The notes under the pieces: generated by a model
Seen by the model: the letters and a program-made list of their open reading frames with translations, nothing else
Told to the model about the DNA's origin: nothing
The model's database searches: none
Program-made: the position numbers and the translations under genes
Part shown: positions 19,960 through 30,212 of the stretch, piece by piece
How positions within the stretch are numbered: position 1 is the stretch's first letter
Layout: each line of letters begins with the position of its first letter
Assembly: GCA_947683425.1 (NCBI GenBank)
Contig: CANTUQ010000055.1
Span: forward strand, 24,174,001 to 24,238,000
Direction of reading: 5' to 3'
From: Excoecaria cochinchinensis
Lineage: Eukaryota > Streptophyta > Magnoliopsida > Malpighiales > Euphorbiaceae
DNA: 64,000 nt

Positions 19960-20350
19960 GCTGTCCAAGGATGGCAGTTACACTTCGACGGGGTAGTGAA
20001 TAATAGAGGGGCCGAAGTCGGGATCATCTTGACAACCCCAGATAATGAGAAACTCCCCCTAGCCAAGAAGCTGAGGTACAAAGCAACCAACAATGAAGCC
20101 GAATATGAAGCATGCACTTTCGGGTTAGAAGCTTTAGCTGCATTAGGGGCAAAGAATATAGAAGTCTTTGGTGACTCATCCATGGTGATTAACCAGATCC
20201 GAGGTGAGTGGGCTTCGAAAGAAGAGCGGCTGGTACCCTATGTTGAATATTTGAAAGAGGTATGTGGGCAGTTTGAGACTTGCACTTTCCACTTTGTGCC
20301 GAGAGATGACAATCGTCTAGCTGATGCATTGGCAACCTTAGTGTCAATGT
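19960..20350 (+). pseudogene. pol: E1 second, archaeal-type RNase H (aRNH)
   Basis: WQLHFDGVVNNRGAEVGIIL supplies the first catalytic Asp. ATNNEAEYEACTFGLEAL supplies the Glu. VFGDSSMVINQIRGEW supplies the next Asp, and VPRDDNRLADALATL ends the domain. This second RNase H, acquired late by plant Ty3 elements, defines the Tat clade and would remove the RNA strand during reverse transcription. The section is open, and all expected motifs are visible. Confidence 0.9.
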
Positions 20351-20479
20351 GGGATAATCCTGAAGGGGTAGCTATGAAGCCAGTGCTGATTTCGAGTTCT
20401 GAGAAGCCCAGCTTTGAGATAAAGCCTGTAATGGAAGTAGAAGTGGCGGATGGGAAACCATGGTACTTCGACATCATGA

Positions 20480-21705
20480 ATTACTTGGAAAACAATAAAT
20501 TTCCAGAGGAAGCTACTGAGAAAGACCAGAGGATGATCCAGAAGCTATCCACTCAGTTCATATCCCTAGAAGGGGTGTTGTACGAAAGACAGTCAGATGG
20601 GATTCAGCTCAGGTGCTTGAATGAAAAAGAAGCCCGCAAAGTGATGGAGGAGACCCATGCAGGCGTCTATGGGGCTCACATGAACGGTTTGACCTTGGCC
20701 AAGAAGATTATAAGACAAGGCTTCTATTGGCTTACGATAGACAATGACTGCTTAAAATATGTCAAGCAATGCTAGTTGTGTCAACAATACGCAGACTTGA
20801 GGCACTTGCCAGTATCAGAGCTACATAACGTGACATCACCTTGGCCTTTCACTGCTTGGGGGATATATATCATTGGAGAGATTCGCCCTACGGCATCCAA
20901 TGGGCACAGATACATCATAGTCGCAATTGACTATTTTACCAAATGGGTAGAGGTGGAATCCTTCAAAAAGATTAACGCAAGGGATATGGCCAAGTTCATA
21001 GAAAGGAATCTGATCTGCAGATATGGCCTCCCTCATCACATAGTGTCTGATAATGGGGTGCAGTTCATGGGGGAAACCAGGAAGCTCCTCGAGAAGTATG
21101 GTGTCGAACATCATAAATCCTCTCCCTACCGACCACAAGCAAATGGGGTAGTAGAGGCTGCTAATAAAAATATGAAGAAGATCCTGTCCAAGATGGTCCA
21201 AACCTACAAAGACTGGGCTAAAAATTTACCCTTCACCCTATGCGGATATAGAACAACGGTAAGGACGTCTACAGGTGCTACACCATTTTCCCTAGTATAC
21301 GGAACGGAAGCAGTATTGCCAGTTGAGATAGAGCTAAAATCACTGAGGGTGGTCATGGAAACCCAAGTTCCGGAGGCCGAATGGGCGCGGCAGAGGCTAC
21401 AGCACTTAAACTTACTAGATGGGACTAGGCTGAAAGCTTATTATCATAACCAGATTTACCAAAAGAGATTAGCTAGGACTTTTGGGAAAAAGGTGAGAAA
21501 GCATCCGCTGAAAGAAGGAGACTTGGTGTTCAAGCTCATGAGGCCAGGCATACCAGATATCAGAGGGAAATTCAGACCTACCTGGGAGGGGCCTTATATC
21601 CTTAAAAAGCTGCTGTCCAAAGGAGCTGCAATCTTGTCGGACAGTGATGGAAATGAATTCAAAGAACCAATCAACGTCGACAGACTCAAAAGGTTCCACG
21701 GCTAA
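20480..21705 (+). pseudogene. pol: E1 integrase, one stop in the zinc-binding domain
   Basis: The HHCC domain has EETHAGVYGAHMNG and CLKYVKQC, then TAG at 20773-20775 inside the CxxC pair, then LCQQYADLRH. The catalytic core shows AIDYFTKWVEVESF, IVSDNGVQF (Asp at 21049-21051) and PYRPQANGVVEAANKNMKKI, giving a complete D-D-E triad. The C-terminal region has HPLKEGDLVFKLMRPG and WEGPYILKKLL and ends NVDRLKRFHG at 21705, as in element M. Integrase inserts the DNA copy and acts in the nucleus. Apart from the stop this is the best-preserved domain of E1. Confidence 0.93.
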
Positions 21706-21710
21706 AGACC

Positions 21711-21890
21711 AAAATAAAATGAAGAGAATAAAATGCCCTGCAGGTCGAAAACCGAAAAAAGGCGGCCGTGCTAAAATTGGGCGCCTCGACAGGGTGAATA
21801 CTGAAAAAAGGCATCCTGTGCAAAAATTAGAGGCCTGAGAGAAAATATCCGATCGTGAAAACCCGAGAGGGCCGATTGGTAACAGGAGTT
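21711..21890 (+). other. E1 conserved post-integrase stem-loop segment
   Basis: A non-coding block kept in E1, E2 (53895-54062) and M (61330-61160, minus). Stem A: CAGGGTG (21790-21796) with CATCCTG (21812-21818). Stem B: CCGATC (21849-21854) with GATTGG (21874-21879) enclosing CCC-GAGA-GGG. The two stems are supported in all three copies despite base changes. Confidence 0.7.
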
Positions 21891-22111
21891 AATGCTGTTA
21901 AAATTTGGTTTCATGTATTAACAGCGCGTAAGCGGCTGAGTAAATGTCAAAACTGATCATGTATGCTGAAATTATATGAAAATGTACACAATTTCGTGAA
22001 ATAGAGTCAATATTATTCTTTTCATTTTTGTCATTTTCTAGTTCTGCATTAAAAAGAAATGCAACACTAAAAGAAACACATATGTAAGCTAAGCTAAGTC
22101 CTGCTGCTGCT
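21891..22111 (+). other. E1 spacer after integrase
   Basis: AT-rich, no ORF. It separates the post-integrase segment from the 3' end of the antisense gene. Equivalent sequence lies at 54063-54250 in E2. Confidence 0.5.
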
Positions 22112-22618
22112 CTAGCCGATCAGATGCTTGAGCCCTCGTGTCCTGTTATCAGATGTTGGACTAAGGATCCACTTCTTGTACTCGCTAGTTGAAGACACGG
22201 AATGATTGCTGAACCTCGGAATAACAGTCTTCACTGGTAGTTTGCCCCACAGCTCATGATACCTAAAGGCGAATGCAGCCGAGAGAGCTCCTCCCCGGAA
22301 AGATAAGGGAACCCTCACCACATCCCGGGTCATCCCGAGCTGACGCACACATTGACAAGTGATGCAGAAGGTGGCTCGATGGAGACCACAGAGGGGAACA
22401 CACCCCGATGGCCCATCAATGACCACATGAGACAGTGGGAGCCAGGCAGATGTGAAGCTGATGTCATCATCTGACAACTCGCCAAATCGAGTAATGCCTT
22501 GACCAGCAGTGGCACACCCATACAGTCGTCGACGTGGAAGGAAGTGGCTCGGCGAGTACTGTGGGGTAACTCGAGGAGGTGGCTCAGACAGCATCCTCAG
22601 TTTCTCTTGCAGCCAGAT
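22112..22618 (-). CDS. E1 antisense gene, exon 2 (DUF7745-like, tentative)
   Basis: Open on the minus strand from an intron-acceptor-like site (T-rich tract then TTTTAG at 22619-22620) to a stop at 22112. It reads IWLQEKLRMLSEPPPRVTPQ, then HVVIDGPSGCVPLCGL, RVPLSFRGGALSAAFAFRY, HELWGKLPVKTVIPR and DNRTRGLKHLIG. The same protein is found split in M (47861-48030 plus 60663-60955, plus strand) and as a remnant in E2 (54250-54430, minus). No catalytic motif is visible. Together with exon 1 it recalls the plant DUF7745 / mobile-domain-like proteins often found in retroelements; this is recognition by eye. Antisense extra ORFs are known in Tat elements. Confidence 0.6.
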   Translation of the reverse strand: MWLQEKLRMLSEPPPRVTPQYSPSHFLPRRRLYGCATAGQGITRFGELSDDDISFTSAWLPLSHVVIDGPSGCVPLCGLHRATFCITCQCVRQLGMTRDVVRVPLSFRGGALSAAFAFRYHELWGKLPVKTVIPRFSNHSVSSTSEYKKWILSPTSDNRTRGLKHLIG

Positions 22619-22880
22619 CTAAAAAAATAAAAGAAAAAATAAAAGAAAAATAAAAGAAAAAATAAAAGAAAAAATAAAAGAAAAAAAAAAGGAAAGAAAA
22701 AAGAAGAGAAGAAAAAAAAAAGAAGAAAAAGCCGCTGGAGTAAGTAGGGTTTACTTCAGGCAAAAATAAGGCACAGGGTTGTGTGAAAATCCGAAAGGAC
22801 GTACCTCCCGCTAAGAAAAGTTAGTGTGAAAATCCATAAGGGACGCACTACCTTTAAAATAATGATGTAATTGAAGCAAT
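22619..22880 (-). other. Putative intron of the E1 antisense gene
   Basis: Between the two exons the minus strand has stops and a long pyrimidine tract (the A-rich repeat at 22621-22730 on plus) ending TTTTTTTAG. In M the matching donor is CAG|GTAAGC at 47541-47542. In E1 the donor position reads CTTCAATTAC and seems lost. The intron is inferred by comparing the copies. Confidence 0.55.
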
Positions 22881-23340
22881 AAGGGGCTGCCGACAAAAGT
22901 TGTAGTGGATCCAGAGCTCATAGCGTCCAAGCCCAGAATGGTCTCAGCCAAAATAAGTGGTAAGGGTGATAATCCCAGATGAAAGTCGCTCGGAACTCCG
23001 AACAAGCGGGGATCACCTGTCAAACCCCTTGCAACAACAGTGAGGAAGTTCACCATGCAAAACAAGAATATGATGCTTACCCGGTAGGTGGGGATGTCAG
23101 TGAACTGATCCAGAGCCTCGATCAGTGGCCCCAGAGCAAAGGAAGAGCCCGGAGGAATCAGTCGGGCGGCCTCAGAAGAAGGTACGCCCAGGGCCATAGC
23201 TATATCCCGGGTCTGGAGTAGGCCGCAGCGGGGGACGCAAGGCAGAGCGCTAGGAGGGAACCGGGCTCCAAGAATGGTAGCGAGCTCTTCAGGTAAGAGG
23301 CACAGTTCCTGGTAGGAGAACCGGAAGATTAGAATGCTTT
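22881..23340 (-). CDS. E1 antisense gene, exon 1
   Basis: The minus-strand frame is open from about 23340, beyond the first ATG at 23197: FRFSYQELCLLPEELATILG, PCVPRCGLLQTRDIAMALG, FALGPLIEALDQFTDIPTY, then FLFCMVNFLTVVARGL and LSPLPLILAETILGLDAM, ending SPLLLQ near 22881. The opening 'F-F-x-EL-LP-EE-ILG' and 'ILAETILGLD' patterns resemble DUF7745-type proteins, whose function is unknown. The homologous exon in M (47105-47541) has in-frame stops; E1 is open, which suggests selection until fairly recently. The true start codon is not evident in E1. Confidence 0.6.
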
Positions 23341-23967
23341 AGATGCCTTAAAATTTAGGGAGAATGCTGCCCATTTTCTTTATTTAGTGCAATTAAATTT
23401 GAACCTTTGCATGATCACATAGAAATAGAATTTTTCTATAACTTTGTTGCTTTAGAATTATACTTTCTAGCGCACTTTTCTGTGCATATATTGCTTTTGA
23501 GGCCTGAGGCCGTTGTTTTTGTGTTGTTGGGGACACACTCTTGCCGGGGTGCGTCCCATTTACATGCAAATATTGTTATTGGGGCATGAGGCCTGCTTTA
23601 TGCATTTTTATGCAGGAGGTTGGGCATACCCTTGCCGGGGTGCTGCCCAAATTTTTATTATTTATTCTAAAATCGAATATTTTCGTGTATAATGCTTGCC
23701 TTGGGACCTAGAAAGCCCATTTTTATTCGCTTTAAATTATTTCCATGCCAATTGCATGTTTCTTTTGTCTTCATATGTGCGAGGCATGTTGGGCAACTTC
23801 CTTTGACAGGACGTTCGCCCTTTTTTTATTTATTTATTATCAGCTTATTACCTCGTTTTCGGGCCACCATTGCCCTGGTAAGGCCTAAATGGGCCTTCAC
23901 CTTGAAAATAAGTCTAATAATACTTGATTTGTCAAATTTTCGCTATCTAATTTTTTCTCCTTTGCAG
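23341..23967 (+). other. E1 spacer with 3' splice-site-like end before ORF3
   Basis: No ORF with a domain. It contains two repeats of TTGCCGGGGTGC (near 23535 and 23630) and ends with the strong acceptor TTTTTTCTCCTTTGCAG at 23951-23967, one base before the ATG of the third ORF. The minus-strand element M has the same arrangement (TTATTCTTTTACAG, then G and ATG at 45708). Confidence 0.65.
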
Positions 23968-23968
23968 G

Positions 23969-25972
23969 ATGCCTCCGAGACGCAGAGCACCGCAGGCCCA
24001 GCCCGAGGTCATAGTTCCGGGTTTAATGGATGATGAGTCAGCTCAGAGGTATAGAGTGTTGGCTCAGGTAGAGCTTCGGGCCAGCCGTTTCGTGTCCCAG
24101 CCGTTCCTAGAGGCCCTAGGGATGGCCCCAGAGTTTGATGTGCTTGTCGAGGGTGCCGGGTGGACAGAGTTCCTTGGCCCCTCTTTCCAGACTTTTCCAG
24201 AGGCTACTCGCCAGGTCCTAGCCACTCTCCGCTATGGCGGTTTTCAGAGGTCGGATACCGAGCCAGGGGTGGTCCAGTTCTGGTTCGACGGCAACCCTTA
24301 AAGTATTACCAGGCAGAGATTCGCATAGGCCATGGGGCTCCCTATAGAAGAGGGGGTCGAGATCCCACGGCGAGCGGTGAGACGCGCCCATTGGGCGGCC
24401 ATTGCCCTACCGGGAGTGTTGTATGATCATGATACAGTGAAGAGCATCGTACTGGTGTCTCAGGCTCTCCGGTATTTGCACAGAGTGCTATCCAGTTCGT
24501 ACCTTGGTCGAGCTGGTAATCCAGGGTTGCTTAATGCGGCCGAGATCTGGAGCCTCTGGGCTATGGTGGCAGGCCAGCATCTCAACATTAGCCATGAGAT
24601 CTTGGCTAACCTGACTAGTGTTGGCAGAGGGCTGACACCGGTGGTGATAGTGGGAGGAGTTATCACCAGACTGCTTTTGAGATTGGGAATTGCCCCAGAC
24701 AGGTTGAGAGAACCCTTGGATGAGGGGATCCATATGGATGCCGCAGCGGTAGTGCAGATGGGGATGATCTCCCCGATATTAGGGCAGGCAGAGGCCTACA
24801 GGGTGCTGTCTATTCACGAGACCCGGCGGATGTTCTCACTTCCACCTTTGGGTCTAGATCCAGACCACCCGGAGGAGCCAGAGCATCAGCCTCCTCAGCC
24901 CGAGCCTCAGCCAGAGCACCAGCCTCATCCTCCACACCCAGAGCTAGAGCCTCAGCATCATCAGACTCCTCAGCCTCAGACTGTACCACTACCACAGCAG
25001 CAGGAGCAGCCTAGGACCCCGTCGAATTTTGACATGGAGTTCACGATGGATGAGCTCTTTGCCGCCTCACCAGCATCCAGAGCGCCGACTCCTGTCCTGT
25101 CACCGGGTTTCAGGGTATAGAGGACTACCCACGGTCCCCCCGAGAGGTATCATTCGTATTCTCGAGGTGACCCAGGGACATCCACCTCCGCAGCACCGCC
25201 TCCAGAGCCACCACAGCAGCAACCAGCACAGCCTGACTTCTCTCAGCTCCTCACTTCCATGTTCACAGCCTTAGAGCGGCAACAGGATGAGAGGGACAGA
25301 GCTATTCATGAGAGGTTGGACTGCCAGCAGGCTGCTATTCAGGAGCAGTCCCAGTCGGTGGAGCGGTTAGCCCAGGAGCAGGCCGGCTACATCGAGCATA
25401 CGGCACGGGAGCAGGCTCGGATCATAGATGCTTTCAGGGATGAGCAGGCTCGGGTCATAGAGGCCTTCAGAGGTGAGCAGGCGAGGCTGATCGAGCAAGT
25501 TTCCCAGGGTCAGAGGGAGCTTAGGCAGCAGCTTGCTCATGATTTGAGGACGTCACAGGACCAGGCATCTCAGAGGGTTGACATGACGCTACAGATGATC
25601 GATGAGTCACTTGACTCTCTGAGATCCCGCGTCCAGGCGATAGAGGGGATCCTCCCACCCTTGTCTCAGACCATGAGGGAGTTCAGGGAGCAGAAAAAGC
25701 AGCGCCTAGAGCACATGAGGAGGGCCGCTAGTGAGCAGACCACTCAGATGAGCCAGGTGTTCAAGAAGTTGGGAGGCACAGTATCAGAGACGTTAGAGTT
25801 CATGAGGACTTGCACCCAGCCTTTCTTGGATGGCTACGCTCAGATCCAATTTAGGCAGACCCCCGATGCTGGGGCAGGACCCTCCACGGCTCAGCCTCCA
25901 CCTCCACCAGGGACAGTGCACATATCGGATGATGAGGATCTCGATGAGCCCTCTGACTACACACCCCTATGA
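23969..25972 (+). pseudogene. E1 third ORF, ATHILA ORF-1-like accessory protein with coiled coil
   Basis: One frame of about 667 codons, interrupted by TAA at 24299-24301 and TAG at 25118-25120. The N-terminal part (RFVSQPFLEALGMAPEFDVL, GWTEFLGPSFQTFPEATRQV, then a middle region with LRYLHRVLSSSYLGRAGNPG, EIWSLWAMVAGQHLNISHEI, GGVITRLLLRLGI) resembles the plant 'ATHILA ORF-1' family. A Pro/Gln/His-rich linker follows (24850-25020). The C-terminal part from about 25259 is a long Glu/Gln/Arg-rich coiled coil (QAAIQEQSQSVERLAQEQAG, EQARIIDAFRDEQARVIEAF). It sits where env-like ORFs lie in Athila, but no signal peptide or membrane segment is seen. The splice acceptor before its ATG suggests a spliced mRNA. 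Function unknown. Confidence 0.7.
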
Positions 25973-26384
25973 TATTCAGGGAGTCATATTTTTTTACATT
26001 TACACTTTGTATATACATTGTACGAAATAGATATTTCTAGTGAAAAATTTTTGTTTTCAAGATTTATACATTTATTCAATTATTTATGATTCATTCATAT
26101 TACAGATGAATATATGCCTTCACATTCACTCATATTCCAAAACAAAAATGATGAATAACAACTCAATAAAGAAGAATATAAATGAAACATGGCATAGCAG
26201 ATGAAGCAAAATCACGTCATTAATAAACATGTTGAAAGATAACAACTCAAACATGAATTAACAAAACCTTTTTTATCATGTTGGTACAGAGAAACATCGA
26301 TCCGAACACAGGCATCGATTAAAAGTCCGAACAGGGGCGCTTAAGATTCTTTTTTTTTTTGGAACGGGGAACCCAGCGAGGTTT
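25973..26384 (+). other. E1 3' UTR, unique part
   Basis: AT-rich, no ORF. It leads into the 140-bp repeat array. Confidence 0.55.
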
Positions 26385-26519
26385 CCTCCTCTTCACATCG
26401 AGATTGAGGTCAGAGAGTACCCTTCTCACCAATCGAAGCTGCGGTTAGAGAAACATTGCTCTTCACAGCAGATTTGTAGTCAGAGAGTGCTACATTTCCT
26501 CAACCCTGCGCAAGCCGAG

Positions 26520-27000
26520 ATGAGGCCAGCAGAAATCGAAGTTGTAGTTAGAGAAACACTGCTCTTCATAGACCGAGATCGTAGCCAGAGAGTGCTGCAT
26601 CTCACAGTTCGCACGGCAGCCAGAGAGTGCTACCCACCTTGCAGATCGGATGGGGGTTAGCAAGGGAACTTCAGATCGAAGTTGCAGCTAGAGAAACACT
26701 ACTCTTCACATACCGAGATTATAGCCAGAGAGTACTGCATCTCACAGTTCGCGCGGCAGCCAGAGAGTGCTACGCACCTTGCAGATCGGATGGGGGTTAG
26801 CAAGGGAACTTCAGATCGAAGTTGCAGTTAAAGAAACACTGCTCTTCATAGACCGAGATCGTAGCCAGAGAGTGCTGCATCTCACAGTTCGCGCGGTAGC
26901 TAGAGAGTGCTACGCACCTTGCAGATCGGATGGGGGTTAGCAAGGGAACTTCAGATTGAAGTCGCAGTTAAAGGAACACTACTCTTCACATCAAGTTCGC
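26520..27000 (+). repeat. E1 3'-UTR tandem array, 140-bp period
   Basis: GCAGATCGGATGGGGGTTAG recurs at 26641, 26781 and 26921, exactly 140 bases apart, with partial units on both sides. Each unit contains the sub-motifs CAGAGAGTGCTAC and GAGAAACACT. E2 has related text (GTAGTCAGAGAGTACTGCATCTCACAG) in its own 3' UTR. Such 3'-UTR tandem repeats are known in Tat/Ogre elements. Confidence 0.85.
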
Positions 27001-27197
27001 AGCTAGAGAATGCTACGTCTCACCAACGCCTACAGGTTGAGACGAGACCGATAGGGGTATCTTCGCATCGCCGAACGGACCGAGACGAGGTCTACCCGGC
27101 AAGAAGGCACGGAAGGCAAGAACCATCGCAGGTACGCTTTCTTTTTTTTTCTGTCCTTTCTCTGAGTTTTGGCTTATCTAGGCACTTGTGCACTAGT

Positions 27198-27218
27198 TTC
27201 CCCAAAACTGGGGGCAAC
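27198..27218 (+). promoter_or_regulatory. E1 polypurine tract
   Basis: ACTGGGGGCAAC lies directly before the 3' LTR (TGTAAG). It is preceded by CCCCAAAA, so CCCC-AAAACT-GGGG forms a near palindrome. Plus-strand DNA synthesis would start here. Confidence 0.8.
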
Positions 27219-29270
27219 TGTAAGCACCGTGTCCCGGAGCGGTCCGGATCAGAGGTTACGCTATGATGAAATCAGTATCCGAGCCTGTATAAATGGTTTG
27301 GATTTGGAGGTTTTAGTCCCGTGATCCACGAGAAGTGAGTCTTTTTACCTTTTATAGGCAGAGGGGGAGAAAACAGGGGATTTTCGAGTCAAAAAGGTAT
27401 ATTTTCCTCCACAGACGGCCAGCCCGTCTGTGAGGCCAGCCCGTCACTTAGGGTCACAGACGGCCTGTGGTATTTTCCAATGCCCGTCAGAAAATCACCG
27501 CCCCTGTCAGAGCATCGCCTGGTTTCCCGGAGCACGCAACCTTTCCGATGCCCGTCGGTGGATGTGGCAGGGCCGTTGGACGAATCCTTGTGTCAGAAGG
27601 CTTCTTCCGACGCTTGCCTCCATACACCGACGCCCGTCGATCGTGTCTGGCTTATAAAAGCTCCGGATTTTCACTTGAAAAAGGGTTCCAAAAATTTTCA
27701 AGAGGGGAAACTCTGCCAAAATTCAAGAATATTTTCTCTCTCTTCCAGCAAACACATTTCATAAAGAAATCTCTTTTAAAGGAGGATCAAATCAATCAAA
27801 AGTAACTAAAACTAATTAGTTTTCTTTAGATTTTGATCCCAAAATCAGTCTCTTGAGGGGTTAAAGAGGAAATAATCCATTTTCCTTCTCTTGATCCTTC
27901 ATCTTTGCTTCTCGTGGAACGCGCGGGGCTCTAATCAACACAAGAATCTCACTCAAAGCAATTATCTGAGGGTAAATATTTCGGATTCCTTCTACGTACC
28001 ATTTCATATTTACTCCTTATTTTGTTGTTCTTTCAATTTTTGTCATTATTCTTCTTTATTTTGACTCTCTTTATCTCATTTTGTGATAAAACCCCCTTTT
28101 TGGCTTTTAAAAAGAGTTCTTTTACTATTTTTTTCGGAGACAGTGGTGACCGACGGGTCATCTTCATCACCGATGCCCGTCGGTCACCCCACTCACAGAC
28201 GCTCTTCCACTTGAGTGACCGACGGACATGTCGGTCAATTTGACTGACGCCCGTCGGTCACCTAAGAAAGGTCGTCGCTGGGTTCTGTCTCCACCTTTTC
28301 AAATCTCATCTATCTCTTTCCAGTCCTTTTGACGTTATTTATGTTAATTCTTTGTATATTGACATCTTCTAATTTTCTGTGAGCATATATTGATTCTCTT
28401 GGACCATCTTGAGCTTGAGAGGCTATCTACCATATTCGGAGGATTTCGTCCGGTTTAGTTTCCTAACCTCCTTGGTCATTTTCTTGATTCGTTTATTCAT
28501 TGTTAGTGTGTACATTGATATACCTTTTTTGTATCTCGCTAATGTATAAAAATGATTCAATGTTTTATATTCAATAAAATGAGGTTTGCACAAACGCAAG
28601 AACCAAATGTCCTATTTTTATCCAATAAAAATCATCACAATAAAAAATATCCAATTTTGATAATGATGCATGAGAGGACCAAAGTCCTCAGAATAAATAA
28701 TGCCCCGATTTGTGTATGTATCGCACATTTATAAAAAGGAATTGTATTGCGCTCCTTGTATTATTGTAATTTATTGCTATTGCTATTTATTTGCCCATTT
28801 ACGGCTTTCCAAATGTGAATAAATGCACCTTCGATTAATTGCATCGTGTGGAGAGAGAGTGAATCAATGATAATTAAAATTTGATCTTAAAATAATCGAG
28901 GTAGAAATAAATTAGAAATCCCGGACCCAGCTCTGGTATTTGGGCTCAAAGAGGCTAGAGGTCTACCCTCCAAGACACCTTTTTGTGCCACGAGACTTTA
29001 GCTCTAATCCTAGGCTCCTTAGGGCGAGAGGTTTACCTTCAAAGACACCTCTGGTTGGCCCAAAATGGATACTAAGCGCAGTCTTAGGCTCTCCAAGGCG
29101 AGAGAAACTTTCCCAATGTTCTATTGGGTGGCGACTCCATGAAACCTCCTTGTTGCCCAACATAGACGCACTTGCGATTTATTGCAAGCTGTCAACGGAC
29201 CCACAAATGCCCCGATCGCCCTCGAGCGGGCGGTCCCATGGGCGACCGCGGGGATCCGGCGCGCGTCACA
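27219..29270 (+). mobile_element. E1 3' LTR
   Basis: Same termini as the 5' LTR. It keeps 45 bp at 27410-27454 that the 5' LTR has lost; this piece lies between direct repeats CACAGACGGCC and contains a 9-bp hairpin (CACAGACGG/CCGTCTGTG). TATA box at 27653-27660. Perfect 13-bp stem at 28145-28188. Confidence 0.92.
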
Positions 29271-30105
29271 CCTGTGTTTGGGTTTCTTCTTCTGGTTTTG
29301 TTTGATTTAAGTTATGGTTTGGATTAAGAATTGTGGGTTTTGTTTGTGCAAGTGATTGGTGATAAGAAGAAGCAAAGTAAAGGAAAAGATAAGATTAAAG
29401 ATTGAAGCTTGAAGAGGGCAGCTGATTATGCAACAAGAGGTTTGGGAGTTTGATTTCTACATTTGAGTTTTTAATTTATCTCTGCCCTATTTCTTCTTGG
29501 ATCATGAATGTGTAATTGTGTGTGATTTCAAGAAATTTTAGTGTGTTGGGTATGAGTTTATGCATGAATTAATTTAGGTAATTGTGTTAGTAATCCATGT
29601 TATTGACTGAGATAAATGTATATGAGGTTTGGTATTGAAATGCATGAGTTGGGAATTCCCTTGAATTTGATGTTTTATGGTGACTTTGGCAATCCTGTTC
29701 AGTTCTCATCTGACCTCTGTATATTGTTTTCATCATAAGTTGAGTTTTAGACCTATAAATCGTGTGATTCTTGAGCCATTATAACCAAGACTTCCATTTC
29801 TTTTAAAATCTCAGAATGATCTTGGGCAAATTCTTGCTCTAAGATCCTAAAAATTTGCCTAAACCGTAGTGTCTCTGTTTGGGTCGGGTTACTTGAACAC
29901 TATAAGTTATTTAGATCATATCTGAATCTGTAGATGTCCAATTGATCTATAAGTTGTTGCATTTGAAAGTTAACATCCTATGGAACATTTGTTAAGAAGG
30001 AAGTTTTCCTAAAAATGTCGTTTACATGTCAGTTTAGGCTGAACAAAAATGTGTAGTGAAGCAGTCCTGAGTTTTGGCTTCAGTTTTGCAAATTTTTGGT
30101 ATGTC

Positions 30106-30212
30106 ACGGTGACAACAAAATTCATTGCCACCGTGACCAATGCCCAGAGAAGGCAGAATGCTTATTTTTGGACCTCACGGTCACAACGAATTCAGTACCA
30201 CTGTGACCCCTT
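30106..30212. other. GC-rich inverted repeats in LTR C2
   Basis: GTCACGGTGAC near 30107 pairs with GCCACCGTGAC near 30129. A second weaker pair is CTCACGGTCAC with ACCACTGTGACC, near 30175-30210. They lie about 1.34 kb into the LTR, the same relative place as the hairpins of B1, B2 and C1, but with different arm sequence. Confidence 0.7.

Larger units (their letters stand above)
12435..29270 (+). mobile_element. E1: Tat-clade (Ogre/TatII-like) LTR retrotransposon with both LTRs, 16.8 kb
   Basis: LTRs 12435-14441 (2007 bp) and 27219-29270 (2052 bp) are highly similar by eye; one 45-bp indel explains the length difference. Flanks share CCTG (12431-12434 and 29271-29274), consistent with a TSD inside the C2 LTR. 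Order: LTR, PBS, leader, gag, protease with G-patch, RT, RNase H, archaeal-type second RNase H, integrase, antisense ORF, accessory third ORF, 3'-UTR repeats, polypurine tract, LTR. Dual RNase H is diagnostic of the Tat clade. Exact lineage is unresolved; no ORF upstream of gag was seen. In-frame stops and a frameshift make the copy defective. Confidence 0.93.
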
